From assembly GCA_009823505.1 (NCBI GenBank), contig VZQC01013995.1, positions 1,166,974 to 1,230,973 on the forward strand: a stretch of 64,000 bases of DNA, in the 5' to 3' direction. Under the pieces are notes generated by a model. It searched no databases. It saw only the letters and a program-made list of their open reading frames with translations, and was not told the DNA's origin. Of this stretch, positions 1-11,757 are shown one piece after another (position 1 is the first letter of the stretch; each line of letters opens with the position of its first letter). Origin of the DNA: Rhizomys pruinosus. Taxonomy: Eukaryota > Chordata > Mammalia > Rodentia > Spalacidae. A program made the position numbers and the translations under genes.

Positions 1-1700
1 GATATGAGAGACTTTCTTGCCTTATTTCCCCCGTAGTAGAGTTTTAGAACAAGGAGAACGAAATATGACGAGGTCATTTCTCAACTGTTAACTTGGAGAC
101 AATCTATATAGAGGTAATCATCTCTGCAGAAAACCGGTTAACTAATTTTTACAATAATGCCCCTTCTTTCATTTACATTGACCTATAGTAGACATTAAGT
201 AACCTGTTGATGAAATTGAAAAGGATCTATTACCTCTGTTTCAGAAACCCAAATATAATTAACTCAAAGTCCTTTGGGCTATGACTCTAGAGCCAAAGTA
301 TATTCCTGCAGGCGCGAGCTCTGACCCCATCAACGCCCAGTGGATATTCCTGTATTCTACCAGTGGGCTTGTTGAGCTCAGGGTGATCCAAGGCCCCACA
401 AAACCGGTAATGGGCTAATCTCGGTCAAACCACGTCTCCGCCTACACCAAGTTGGGATATACCCCCCTGAAGGAGTGAGCGGGCTGATTACAGAGATAAG
501 GATGAGGCGCAAATATAAAGGACACCCTGCTCGCTGAAGACCTTGACGTCAAACATGTGAGGGACGTTGTATTGAGACTGCACATGCAATTGTACAGATG
601 GCCTCTGAATTGCCAGAGAGTGTTTACCAACGCCCACCCACCTAACCAATAACGCCAAATCATGGGTCTCTCCTTGAGTCAAGTAAGACTCCACCGTGAG
701 CACCAGCTACACCACCCCTGCCTGGAAATACTGCTGTTTGCAGCAGGGCAGACCACGTGCACTGTATATCCAAATATTAGAGATAGCAATCGGACCTATT
801 GGCTCTCTCTTAGGAGGAATAACCCATGGCTGAGCCACAAGCTTACATCCTTACAGGTTAGGAGATGTTATAACCACAGTAAGATCCTGTCTCAAAAAAA
901 AAAAACGGGGGGGGGGGGGAGGGGATGTGGGGGGGGGAATGGGGGGATGGGATGTAAGGGGCGGGGGGGGGAAGGGGGCTGTAATTCATTGATTAACACA
1001 CCATCAAAATTTATGTGGTCATACCAATAACTACCATAACGTATTAAGTGCTGTTTAATGACCATATGATTTCGTAATGGCTTATGTGTTTCATTAGTAA
1101 GTATGGAAATGTATTCCTGGACAATACTGTCACGCCATGAAGATGGAAGGAACGCCAAATTGACCAGAGTCCAAGGGCTGCAACCAGCTCCAGAGGAGAG
1201 TCGGAATGTTTTACTTCCATCCTCCTCGCCCCTTTTTTCTAAGGGCTTAGGGAACAAATCTGGCAGAAAGGGGGACGTGGAGAATGTCAGGCTTGCGATT
1301 GGGGTGCCCCAGTGAACCGGTGCTGTCGATTGAAATGAATCGAATTGATGTGAAAGTATCAGCCGATGTAGTCTGGCACTTTGGTACTCCAACTTGCTTG
1401 ATTGAACAATTTAACCGTCACCCCCCACTGGATGGAGGGCTGTTGGGGGGGTAGTGGGCACAACAGCCGTGCAAGATGTGGGGGGTGCACGAAGGTAGAT
1501 GCTTGTACTCATGGATTATCACTTATAGCTAAAAAATGAAAAAAAAAAACTGAGAGAAAGATGCAGGACAGTTATGGCAGAATACATGATCTGGGATGGG
1601 GTGGGGGTGGGGGAGAAGGGAAAGGGAAATATGCCTGATCTGAATTGGAAAATGATGTACGAAATGCACAAAGCATCAATAAAAATTAAATAAAAAAAAT
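1..1700 (+). mobile_element. Retroposon-like element, same family as the 2.2-kb insertion (5' end off window)
   Basis: Co-linear with 29,070-30,442: both share GATATGA-AGA near the start, AACAAGGAGAA, AAAACCGGT, ATAACCCATGGCTGA-like sequence, and the G-rich end followed by ATGCACAAAGCATCAATAAA. It carries extra long G-runs at 905-975. No credible coding frame. Confidence 0.72.
902..976 (+). repeat. Interrupted poly-G block
   Basis: After A9, runs of 13, 9, 6 and 9 G's occur within 75 bases. The related element at 29,785 has only one G-run here. It has G-quadruplex potential on the + strand, and run lengths may be inexact. Confidence 0.8.
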
Positions 1701-2136
1701 AAATCTTAAAAAGACCAGGAAAATAGATAAATGGACACAGCTGAAAAAATGAATTTGAAATGAAACAGGCAAGAAAATGGCAATTCCATTGTGAAACTCT
1801 ACCAGCAGGAAACAGGAAGAATGAAAATAAAAAGATTCACTTAAGAGACATGTGGAACAGAAACAGAGGTGCAGAGTGTAGATAACGGGAATACAGATGC
1901 AAACTAAACTAAACATGCAGAGAGATTTTGAAGGTTACATATTTAACTTTAAATATGCAAACTTTAAAGCAATTGGGGAGAAAAACAACTTTGAACAGAG
2001 AATCTTTCAACTAATCAAATTGCTATTCAAATATGAAAGTATAACTAAAATATTTCCAGGAAAACACCCTTTCAAAAGGAGTGTCACACAAAGACTGACA
2101 TTAGCATTTGTGGAAGCTATAGTCAAACAGAATCAG
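1701..2136. other. Intron without recognised features
   Basis: AT-rich sequence with no gene. It ends with the 5' target duplication of the SINE at 2,137. Confidence 0.5.
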
Positions 2137-2343
2137 GGGCTGGAGACTTGGCTCAGCAGTTAAGAGCATTGGCTGCTTTTGAAGAGGACCCAGGTTCAGT
2201 TCCCAGCACCCACAACTGGCTCCAACTCGAGTTCTAGGGTATCTGAGGCCCTCTTCTGATCTCCGCACACATTGCACAACACAGGTACGCTTACGCACAT
2301 GCAGGAAATATACTCATACATATACAATAAAAATAATTGAATA
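2137..2343 (+). mobile_element. B2/B3-type SINE
   Basis: tRNA-like start GGGCTGGAGACTTGGC, box-B-like GGTTCAGTTCCC and an AATAAAAATAATTG tail. It is flanked by a perfect 14-bp target duplication TCAAACAGAATCAG (2,123-2,136 and 2,344-2,357). Confidence 0.92.
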
Positions 2344-2687
2344 TCAAACAGAATCAGACAGCATAAGGAGCAGGGATCACACAACTTGCTAGTTTATTAT
2401 TTAAAACAGTCTATGCTTAAAAACTTTGCAAGTAAAAGAGAAAGAGCATCTATAATTAAAACTTCCCATCCTAGGCTATGTTATGTCTCTTTGCTTTATA
2501 TTTATTATGAATTATGTTTCATAATATGTATTTATCTTAGAATATATTTTATAAAATTATATTTGTCATTTATGCCTATTATTTAATAATTATAATTTTC
2601 TTTGATATTTATGTTACCCCCAAGTATTTGTGAATTTTGTAGATACTATATTTTATTTCTACATCTTTTGTGGCTAATTTTTTTTTA

Positions 2688-2752
2688 AGTGTACTGGGGT
2701 TTGAGGCAAGAGTATCAGGCATACTAGGCAAGCTATATCCTCAACTTTCTTT
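2688..2752 (-). mobile_element. Probable old ID-like SINE fragment
   Basis: TACTGGGGTTTGAGGCAAG and ACTAGGCAAGCTATATCC resemble the reverse of a tRNA-Ala-derived ID element. Diverged and short. Confidence 0.4.
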
Positions 2753-2761
2753 TATCATTTG

Positions 2762-3171
2762 TGTTCTAGTTTGTCTTCCATTGCTGTGACAAAACACTCT
2801 GACACCAACTTGGGGAGGAAAAGGTTTATTCAGCTTACATCTCCTGGGTCACAGTTCACCACTTAAGGAGCCCAAGGCAGGAACTCAGAGCAGGAACCTG
2901 GAAGCAGGAGCTGAAGCACAGGCCATGGAGGAATGCTGTTCACTGGCTTGCTCGCTCCTCTGGCTCATGCCCAGCCTGCCTTCTTATACCATACACAACC
3001 ACCTGCCCAGGGTGGCACGACACATTGTGGGCTGGGCCCTTCCACACTGCTTGGCCATCAAGACAATACTCCACAGATGTGGCCACAGGCCAATCCAATG
3101 GAGCCAATTCCCCAATTGAGGCTCCCTCAACCCAGGTGTGTCAAGTTGACACTAAAGCTATCCAGCACAAT
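2762..3171 (-). mobile_element. Medium-reiterated rodent repeat
   Basis: Begins GTGTTCTAGTTTGTCTTCC, has TTGGGGAGGAAAAGGTTTA, and ends with CAACCCAGGTGTGTCAAG then TTGACACTAAAGC. Same family as 38,436 and 40,265 here, and as the reverse-oriented copies at 18,722 and 36,205. Confidence 0.7.
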
Positions 3172-3300
3172 TTGTTTTTTCAAACAGGATTTCCCTGTAG
3201 ATCAGGCTTATGGATTAGACTGGTCTTGATTTCATAGAGATCCACCTGGCTCCCCCTCCCACATGCTAGGATTAAGGGTGTGAGCCACCATGCCAAGCTC
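3172..3300 (-). mobile_element. B1 SINE
   Basis: Reverse-strand B1 landmarks: ACAGGATTTCCCTGTAG, GAGATCCACCTGGC, TGTGAGCCACCATGCC. Confidence 0.82.
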
Positions 3301-3311
3301 TTGACTCTCTT

Positions 3312-3452
3312 CTGATTTTTTTTTAGTTTGAGACAGGGTCTTACCATGTTGCCCAGGCTGGCCTTTGACTCACTTTGTAGTCCATACTGGCTGCATGAAC
3401 TGTTGATCTTCATCCCTCAGCCTCCTGAGTGGATGAGACAGCAGGACTATTG
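3312..3452 (-). mobile_element. Old B1/7SL-derived monomer
   Basis: GAGACAGGGTCTTACCATG, TTGCCCAGGCTGGCC and CTCAGCCTCCTGAGTGG are reverse 7SL-type motifs, more diverged than neighbouring B1s. Confidence 0.7.
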
Positions 3453-4239
3453 AATATTTATGTTATATCCAGGCACCTCACAAATAATAGTTTTAATTTG
3501 AATAGGTTCTTAGGTACTGTAATAGCAAGAAAAAGGTAGTGTTTTTCTTGATTTCTGCTTTTTGTAAGTTTTGCCCTGTGATCTCCAGTGTCTTGCATCT
3601 GTCCCTCCAGATCCTCATCCGTCTCCAGGCTCTGTGGAAGGCTGAGGAAGTGATGTAGTGGGAATGTGTTCAGGCCTTCTAATTTCTGATTGTTAATTCA
3701 CTGGGGAGTCCCGGGGGGGGGGGCAAGGAATGGTAGAAAGGGAAATGTTGATAATTATTTCATGACATTGTCACTGAAATGTTTCTTTGAACTGCAAATG
3801 TCCCTGAATAGAAGCTTTACATAAGGCAACAGAATCCATGTGCTTTCTCAACAGCGTTCTTTACCACGTTCTCCTCTCCACCCTAGACCTCAGGGTAAGC
3901 ACCATGGGACAGTCCACGGTTCTGCCCTGCCCTGTTCCTGTAGTTCTGTACCCAGTGGGCAGAAGAAGTCCTCTATAAAAATGTTATCCAGTTTTAAGCT
4001 GTCATTTAGGATAAGATTTGTGACTAGATTAGGACAAATACTTTGAATTATATTTATTTTAATTTATTTTAACTTGGAACTCATTTTAATGTTGCTGTAT
4101 ATTATGAAATGCCTTAATATCACTGATATAGTCTAATGTTTTTTTCTTGTTTAATATTTTGATGTAATGGACAAGTCGATGGATTTTATGATAACTAATC
4201 ACTCTCATTTCCATGGAGCACCAGTTTAGTGGGTTGGTT
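3453..4239. other. Intron without recognised features
   Basis: No gene. A G9-10 homopolymer at 3,713-3,723 is the only notable feature. Confidence 0.5.
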
Positions 4240-4330
4240 GTTTGCTTTTCATTGCCCTGGAGATTGAATCCAGGGCCTTGTACCTGCTAGGCAAATGTTC
4301 TACTTTTGAGCTCTATGTATCTCCAGTCCA
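4240..4330 (-). mobile_element. ID-like (tRNA-Ala-type) SINE
   Basis: TTGAATCCAGGGCCTTGTAC then CTGCTAGGCAAATGTTCTAC and GAGCTCTATGTATCTCCAG is the reverse of an ID/BC1-type head. Confidence 0.75.
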
Positions 4331-4559
4331 CTTAGTGTAACTATTGTTTTGACTCAAGTATCTATTTTATTAACATTTATTAATGGTTTCCTCTGAGAAA
4401 AAGTCACATTTTAGGCACTGGATAAGTAACCATCTCTGAGATTTTGCAATTAACAGTGGCAGGTTCTATAAGCAAGCACTTTATCTCAAGCTTTTGTGTT
4501 TACAAGTATAAGTAGGGTGGATTACAACTTCCATATCTGTTGTGGTTCTTTTTCAAGAT

Positions 4560-5560
4560 TGTGATTTCAGCATTATGCCATCTTAAAATAAACTGGGGAT
4601 ACTTTCATGTTTCTGTGTGACTTACAAAAGTTCAGTTTTAGTTGGTGGTCATTTAAAGTGACATAGAATTCAGCCATGAAACCATCTGACCCTGGTTCTT
4701 TTCGAGTGGGAGAGATTCTATTACCTTTCTGATCTTTTTTTTTTTTTTTAATTTGGTATGGTATTTGTATTGTTTAAGGTTTCCATTTATTCCCTGAGCC
4801 TTTTTGTGTAGTTTCCTTCATGATTAATTTTTTGCTAACAAGTCTCACGAGACATTATTTTAGACTGTTATCTGAGGGTCTGACTCCTCTCTTCAGTGAC
4901 ACCCAGGACCACCATGTCTCTCCTTATGGCTTTTCACAGAGTGCATTACCTTTTGGCTTTTTGTTGTTGATACTTATTTTCAATTTCAATATTTGTTATG
5001 TGTTATCTTTATTAATTTGCTCTTCCTGGTTTCTTTCTTTCTCTTTTCTTTTTCTGACCCCTTCTGGCAAGTTCTAACTCCCTTTATATTTTGGTTATCT
5101 TCTTCAATAGCAAATATACTTAATGCCACAAAATTTCTTCTGATTTTCTTTTAGGTTTTGTTCCAAAGTTCTTCCTTACGTTGTACCTACACACTAAATC
5201 ACTTTCCTTTGGATTTGTTTTAAATTGTTAAAATATTTCTATTGCTTTTTTCATTCGCTTTTTTAAAAGAAATGTGGTGAGAGAATGTTTCTGGTAAAAC
5301 CTCTGCTTTTCTTAAAGACTGTTGATGTTCCTTTGTGACAAAACACATCACTAAGATTTGAAAATTTCTATGATTAACAAAAAGTTGTTTTTAATTAGGG
5401 AAGTAAAGACCTTATTAACTATCTCATATATCATGTTGATTAATCATATTATTCAATCCATTATGTTTTACTTCTCTATTATATCTAATTCTAAAAGTGT
5501 TCTATTGAGAGCACTTTGATCAAATTCTTCCTGGATTTCTGAATTTGCAAACATATATTT
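4560..5560 (-). mobile_element. Degraded L1 ORF2-region fragment
   Basis: GAATTCAGCCATGAAACCAT then CTGACCCTGGTTCTTTTCG and TTCCATTTATTCCCTGAGCC correspond to antisense mammalian L1 ORF2. The right part is AT-rich and assigned only by continuity. No open frame. Confidence 0.55.
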
Positions 5561-5639
5561 AACAACTATATTAGTCTACTTTCTGTTTTTTAAGACCAAA
5601 TGTTGCAAAGGAGGATTTCAATGGTGTACTAGGTTCATT

Positions 5640-6005
5640 TCTGTCAATACAATAAAATATCTTGATGAAAAGCTCCTTAGGGTAGAAAGGGTTTATTTCA
5701 ACTACAATTCCAGGTTCTGGTCCATCATCGTGGGGAAGTCACAGTGTCAGGAGCTGGAAGCAGCTGGTCACGTCAATCCACAGTCAGGAGCGGAGGGAAA
5801 GGAATGCGTGCTAGGGCTCATCTAGCTTTCCCCCTTCACAGGCCAGGGCCCCTGCCTGGGGACTGACGCTGCCCATTGTGTGCTGGGTCTTTTCACGTTA
5901 ATTAATCCTGTGGACAAGCCGCCACAGACATACCCACATGCTATCCTGATCCAGACAATCCCTCGTTTATTTAGACTTTCTTCCGAGAAATTCTAGGTTG
6001 TGTCA
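5640..6005 (+). mobile_element. Medium-reiterated rodent repeat
   Basis: AAGGGTTTATTTCAACTAC, GAGCTGGAAGCAGCTGGTCA, TCAATCCACAGTCAGGAGC and a terminal TCTAGGTTGTGTCAA. Same family as 6,290-6,605 and 62,765-63,475. Confidence 0.6.
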
Positions 6006-6008
6006 ATG

Positions 6009-6190
6009 TGGCCAGGTATGGTGACACATGATTTTAATCCCAGCACTTGGGAGGTAGATGCAGGTGAATTTCTGTGAGATCCAGGCCAGCCTGGTTCTAG
6101 GCCAGCTTCCAGGCCAGCCAGGGGTACAGGGAGACCCCGTCACAAACAAACAAACAAATAAATAAACACAACCAAAACAAAACAAAACTA
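6009..6190 (+). mobile_element. B1 SINE
   Basis: GGCCAGGTATGGTGACACAT, TTTAATCCCAGCACTTGGG and CAGGGAGACCCCGTCAC, followed by a CAAA/CAAAA-rich tail. Confidence 0.9.
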
Positions 6191-6289
6191 ACTGTCGCAA
6201 ATGGCCTTTTCTTTTTCATTTGCATGTGATTGCTTTATCTGATTGTGTAGTCTTCCCTATAGTTTAGGAATATTGCCTGGGTATTTAGA

Positions 6290-6605
6290 CTGACTGTAAT
6301 GGCTGACACAAGCAACTTAAGGAAGGATTTATTGTGGTCTACAGTTTGTGGTACAGTCCATGACAGGGAAGACATGGCAGCAGGATCGTGGAGCAGATAG
6401 TCAAAGCACATCCACAGCCAGGAAGCAGAGAGAAATTCATGCACCCATGCCCAGCTCCCTTTCTCCTTTTTCTTTAGTCCAAGCCCCCAGTCCAGTGCTA
6501 TCCACATTCAGGGTGGGTCTTTCCTGTTCAGTTAAAACTTTCTGGAAACACCTTCATAGACACACCCAGAAGTGTGTTTCCGTGGGGATTCTTTATTCAG
6601 GAAAT
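6290..6605 (+). mobile_element. Medium-reiterated rodent repeat
   Basis: GAAGGATTTATTGTGGTC, ATCCACAGCCAGGAAGCAGA and TTCAGGGTGGGTCTTTCC match the family at 5,640 and 62,765. Confidence 0.6.
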
Positions 6606-6611
6606 AGTAAC

Positions 6612-6728
6612 AATTTTTTAAAACAGGACCATACTATGTAGCCTGGGCTGGACTGGAACATGTTAGGCAGTCCAGGTCTGCCTCCCTCCTAAGTGTTGGA
6701 ATTACAGGTATGGACTATCCTTCCAGCT
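6612..6728 (-). mobile_element. B1 SINE
   Basis: AAACAGGACCATACTATG, CTGCCTCCCTCCTAAGTG and GGAATTACAGGTATGGAC are reverse B1 landmarks; diverged. Confidence 0.7.
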
Positions 6729-6744
6729 CTTGTGTGAGGTGTTG

Positions 6745-6895
6745 TTCGTTTTCTTTGTTTTGGTTCAGTGTCTCACTGTAGCTTCAGATAGCCTGGAACT
6801 CACTATGCAGACGAGGCTGCCCTCGATTTCTCAGAGATCTGCCTGCTTCTGCCTCCCAAGTGCTGGAATTAAAGGCCTGTGCTGGGGCTCATTAT
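6745..6895 (-). mobile_element. B1 SINE
   Basis: GTGTCTCACTGTAGCTTCAG, CAGAGATCTGCCTGCTTCTG and GTGCTGGAATTAAAGGCCTG are reverse B1 landmarks. Confidence 0.82.
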
Positions 6896-7304
6896 GTAAG
6901 GTTTTCAAATGACTGTCCTGGAGCCAAGTTATTCATCTGGCAACCTTAGTGTGTTCCTTGTAATGTTAGGGAATGTTAGATTAAATGATCCTTAAAGATT
7001 CTTTTGACAAAAATATACCAAATTTTATTCTTTCAAATTATTTCTGGAAACAATTTGAATACATTGTCTATACTTTCGATCATATAAAGCAGCTATAAAA
7101 ATTTTATGAGGGAATTTGGGAAATTTTAACATAATAATATCCTTGATAGCATTTAAGAACTGCACTAGCATTATATTGCTACTGGAACAAATTCACACTT
7201 TAGTGTCCTAAAACACCACAAATTTGGTATTTTATAGTTTTGTAGGAAGCTGCACATGAACCTCACTGGAATAAATCTAAGGTAGGGTTTCCTTCCTTGA
7301 TGGA
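6896..7304. other. Intron without recognised features
   Basis: AT-rich unique sequence, no gene. Confidence 0.5.
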
Positions 7305-7642
7305 GGCTTATGGTTTAAATGTAGAACATCTTCTATAGCCTCATATGTTTGAACACTTGGTCCTCAGTAGGCAGTGCTGTTTTGGAAGCTCGTAGAACCT
7401 TTAGCAGCTACAGCCTCTCTGCAGAAATTGGCTCCTTGAGACCAGAAGCAGATGTTAGACCCTGGCCGCACTTGTGGATAGGAATGCCCACATACTGTGA
7501 CCAGCTGCTTCTCACTACTGCCGCCATGGCCTTGCGTGCATTCCCTGTTGTGATAGACTGTGAGACACAATAAGCCCTGTCTTCCTAAAGTTGCTTCTGT
7601 CAATGTTTTGTCAGAGTGACATAAAGGTGACCGGTACAAGGC
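7305..7642 (+). mobile_element. URR1-like medium-reiterated repeat
   Basis: TTATGGTTTAAATGTAG at the start, GAGACACAATAAGCCCTGTC and a terminal GTCAGAGTGACATAAAGG parallel the element at 11,809-12,163. Family name tentative. Confidence 0.5.
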
Positions 7643-8244
7643 CTCAGGGACAATCAGTTTCTTAGAACATTCCAGCTGGCTGGAACCCTGTCTTCCTTGG
7701 CTCACGGTTCCCTTCCTCCACTATCAGCAGCAACATTGTGTCTTCCTTTGCTTTCTACCAGAGTCACATCTTCATTTGCTCAAAGGCAGGAAGGGTCGTC
7801 AGTCTGTGAGGACCCAGATGTGGACAGAGTAATCACAAAGAAGTTTCTTGTGCTGGGTAAGGTAATGTAGTTGTATTCGTAGGCACTGGGGGCTAGGGCT
7901 TCTCAGGACAATTATTTTGCCAACCACAAGAGTCATTGTTGTTATTTTGATAGTTATGGGGACATTGAATTTAAGTTTCGTACAATATGTTTATAATGGA
8001 AGTTTGTTTATGAATGCTGTATTGGACAAGTACTTCAGATGTCTATACAGCCTTTCTAATGATATAAGGAATGGTTTAAAATAAAACATAGGACAGTTTT
8101 ATTGGAAGAATGATTATAAATAAGTATTTGGAAGAAATGGTAGAATTAGAAAAACTTTTGATTTGTCATTCCTAATAAAACTGACAGGATTAGAGAATAG
8201 AAAACCATGACGTTTAGGAATTTACATTTTCCTCCTTTAATTTT

Positions 8245-8345
8245 ATATCTGGGGCAGGGTGGGGGAAGGGAAAGGGGAATATGTCTAAACTGAACTGAGA
8301 AATGATGTCTGAAATACACAAAACATCAATAAAAGCATAAAAAAG
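8245..8345 (+). mobile_element. Short 3' end of the same retroposon-like family
   Basis: GGGTGGGGGAAGGGAAAGGG, GAAATGATGTCTGAAATACA and CATCAATAAAAGC match the terminal 100 bases of the elements ending at 1,700 and 30,442. Likely 5'-truncated, which fits a non-LTR mechanism. Confidence 0.6.
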
Positions 8346-8587
8346 AAAACCATGACATAAAAGTTATTTTTTAATTTTTAATTCTTGAGAATTTCATAGA
8401 TGAGTACTATCTTTGCATTATTCCCATCTCTCCCAGTCACTCTGCCAACTGCTCACATGCCCCCCACCCCCTCTCAATTTCCTGTCCTCTTCTTTGACTA
8501 TTTTTTCTTTTATTATTATTATTCATTTATTTTTTATTTTTTATTCTTTGACTATTACTGTTACATATATACACACATTTACAAATA

Positions 8588-8611
8588 TAGAAGATAGAGA
8601 GGTAGATAGGT

Positions 8612-8646
<35 letters not shown>

Positions 8647-9060
8647 CAGATAGATGGACAGACAGACAGATAGATGGATATGTGGATAGACAGACAGAAA
8701 GATATATGGATAGATGGATAGATAGATAGACAGACAGACAGATAGATGGACAGATAGATGGATAGATAGAGAGACAGATAGATGGATAGATAGAGAGACA
8801 GATAGATGGATAGAGAGACAGACAGATAGATGGACAGATAGATAGATGGATAGATAGATGGATAGATAGACAGACAGACAGATAGATGGACAGATAGATG
8901 GATAGATAGATAGACAGACAGATAGATGGACAGATAGATGGATAGATAGATGGATAGATAGACAGACAGCTAGATGGACAGATAGATAGATGGATAGATG
9001 GACAGATAGGTAGATTGACAGATAGATGGACAGATAGATAGATGGACAGATAGATAGATG

Positions 9061-9099
<39 letters not shown>

Positions 9100-9142
9100 G
9101 GACCAATAGATAGACAGACAGATGGATAGATGGACAGATAGC
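8588..9142 (+). repeat. GATA/GACA/GGAT tetranucleotide array
   Basis: About 550 bases made almost only of GATA, GACA and GGAT tetramers, with higher-order blocks such as GACAGATAGATGGATAGATA repeated several times. The long reverse-strand frame of Leu/Ser/Ile/Tyr repeats is an artefact of the array. Confidence 0.98.
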
Positions 9143-10330
9143 TAGCACCATTTAGTGGTGCTCATGTGTACTTGTGTTTAAGGCTGCCCATTTAGGATTA
9201 GATAGTCTCTTGGGGAGCTAGTCCCTGGAGAAATCTGATTCTCCCCTTTTCAGCATCCATCAATTCCAGGTAGCTCTTCATTTTGAGGTGGGACCCTGTG
9301 ATAATCCCCACCCCATATACTTAAGCATGCCGATTGGTTTTGTTATTATGCAGATTTTGTCATACTACCATAGGACAGAGAGATTTCTCTGGTGTAGCTT
9401 CCCTATCTTGTCTAGAATGCTTTAAGTAGCAGCAGGTGTGTCCTCCCTCTGGCTCTTGGATTCTTTCTTCCCCTCTTCCATCCTTAGGCTTAGGTGTAGA
9501 GGTTGCATTGTACACTGGCCACTTAGGGCTAGGTACTGCACAGCATGACAGGAAAGTTAGATGGGAAAACTAACTTTCACTTAGAGAAAGAAGAACGCAA
9601 AGGAACAATGAACTAGCACCAGGAAAGCAAACCGAGCAGCTCAGAATATGGTGCTTTCCGAAGAAATGATCTCATTCTTCAAAAACTGCACAGAAGGGGG
9701 GGCACTGCTATCACTCAAGGAGGAGTCAGAGGTTTGAAAATGAAAGGCAGTGGGTGATGTAAGGTTGTAAACCCACCTAAGTGAGGCATTTTCCAAGAAG
9801 CCAACTGAGGTAGAAGTTCTGAGAAAGTTGCTGCAATCAGGCTCCTTCAGATACTGGTCACAAGACTCAGTTTACCTTGAGATGCTTCTACTGATACCAG
9901 CCACAGGTCCACCTACGCCCTAATCCCTCATCTCCTCACCCTCACCTCCTTGTAAACTCACTTTCTTGTGTGCCTGCCCCTGACATTCTGGGGACATTGT
10001 AACTCTGGTCATCCTAATCCCGACACAAGGCAGGCCAGTTGCCATGCCTGAAATAAACCCGACTTCTTTTTCATCAGAGTCCCGACATTTTTCTCCTCTC
10101 TGTTCCGAGTCTCCCTTCAAAATGAACCTAACAGGTGAATTGCATTTCACTTCTTATTAAAGATAAGGAGAAATAAATAAATAAATAAATCAGGGAATCT
10201 GAATGGAATATTTGAGGATAGCAATGGATCATGAATTTTTTGCAAGTTTAATAAATGGCTCATGGTTATATTGGGAGTTGGCACATGATTTTAGATAATT
10301 TTCACATTTGCTTTTAAGAATTGTTACCCT
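9143..10330. other. Intron without recognised features
   Basis: Unique-looking sequence, no gene. A short (AAAT)n lies at 10,171-10,190. Confidence 0.5.
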
Positions 10331-10525
10331 GGGGCAGGAGACTTGGCTCAGCAGTTTAAGATCACGGGCTGCTCTTGGAGAGGAACCAGAGCCTACAGGG
10401 CAGCTAACAACCCTCTGTAGCTCCAGTTCCAGGAGATCTGATGCCCTCCTCTGCTTTCTGGTGGCTTTTCGTGACACAGATGCACTTACATTCATGAAGG
10501 CAAAACACTTATACATATTAATTTT
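10331..10525 (+). mobile_element. B2/B3-type SINE
   Basis: GGGGCAGGAGACTTGGCTCA, CTCCAGTTCCAGGAGATCTG and CAAAACACTTATACATAT. Forms an inverted pair with the next element. Confidence 0.83.
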
Positions 10526-10747
10526 TTAATTTTATTTATTGTTGTATGTGTATGAATGTACTGTCTGCATGTAGGTTTGTGCACCTGTGTTGTGCAATGC
10601 CGCGGAGGTCAGAAGAGGGTGTCGGATTCCCCTGGAACTGGAGTTACAGACGGTCCTTAGCTGCTATGTGGATGCTGGGGATCGAACCCCGGTCCTCTGC
10701 AAGAGCAGTCGGTGCTCTTAATGGCTAGGCTATCTCTCCAGCCCCCA
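10526..10747 (-). mobile_element. B2-type SINE
   Basis: Reverse box B GGGGATCGAACCCCGG and the terminal CTATCTCTCCAGCCCCC; well preserved. Confidence 0.92.
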
Positions 10748-11427
10748 TATTAATTTTTTTAAAGTTACAGATGATATTTTCCCAACTGACTATACAAGTA
10801 GTCTCTATCTACATCTTTTACGCATTTCTGATATATATCATCAGATTTGTTGGATTTGCGACAAAATGTACAAAATAAAACAGTAATGGGCATAAAGACA
10901 GGTCTGGGGTTGTTAATTCCTAGGACCTTGTTATTTGTGTCCCGCTGAGGAAAAGGACACAGTGGAGACAACGTGGTGGGAGCTTATTGAATCTGGCTTT
11001 CCTAAGTCAGAGGCTGCAGTACTGACAATTTGGATGGCTCAGGTATGGTATTTAAATCATACAGGTCTTTGTTCCTTTGTCTCTGCTTCTGAAGTAAGGG
11101 CATAAATCACACTATGGGTTATTATAGCGGAAAAAATGAGACTAGAAAAGAGTTTTTGTTAAGAAAATTTCAGACGGATTAGTTCAAATCTCATAAAAAC
11201 ATGTTCCCTATATTTCAACAAATGCCATAAGCCACCCAATGCCCTCTATGTGTGCCTGATTCTTTTAATTTTAGTTATCCTTGTATTTTTACTAAGGATC
11301 TTGTATTTGGTTTACAACTTTCCATTTTTGTATGGCTCTATTTCAGCACTGTCTGATGAATATAATGCAACTACATACACAATTTTAAAGTTTGTAATAT
11401 TCATATTAAAAAGTAAAATATACAGAT
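10748..11427. other. Intron without recognised features
   Basis: AT-rich unique sequence, no gene. Confidence 0.5.
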
Positions 11428-11577
11428 AAAATTAATTTTTTTAGATAGTGTCTCCCTGTAGCCCCAGCTGGCCTGGAACTCATTCTGTAGACCAGGCTGG
11501 CCTTGAACTCATGGAAATCCACCTGATTCTGCCTCTGGAGTGCTGGGATTAAAGGTATGCACCACCACCTCCAGCAA
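11428..11577 (-). mobile_element. B1 SINE
   Basis: GTAGCCCCAGCTGGCCTGG, GACCAGGCTGGCCTTGAACT and GCTGGGATTAAAGGTATGC, reverse orientation. Confidence 0.93.
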
Positions 11578-11654
11578 AATTAATTTTAAGGGCATATTTT
11601 ATTAAACTCAATATTAAATGAGTAATATTTCAACATGTAATTAATGTAAAAACT

Positions 11655-11745
11655 ATGGCCTATGGGTATAGCTCAGTGGCAGGACATCTGCCTACCATTA
11701 TCAAAGGCTTGGGTTTAATCCACAGAAAATAAATGGAACAACCCA
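11655..11745 (+). mobile_element. ID-like SINE
   Basis: GGGTATAGCTCAGTGGCAGG is a tRNA-like box A and GGGTTTAATCCACAG a box B remnant. Confidence 0.6.
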
Positions 11746-11757
11746 AAACTTATTATA

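Noticed and set aside
8579..9151. 190-codon reverse frame rich in Ser, Ile, Tyr and Leu
   Set aside because: It is only a translation of the GATA/GACA array, which lacks stops in that frame.
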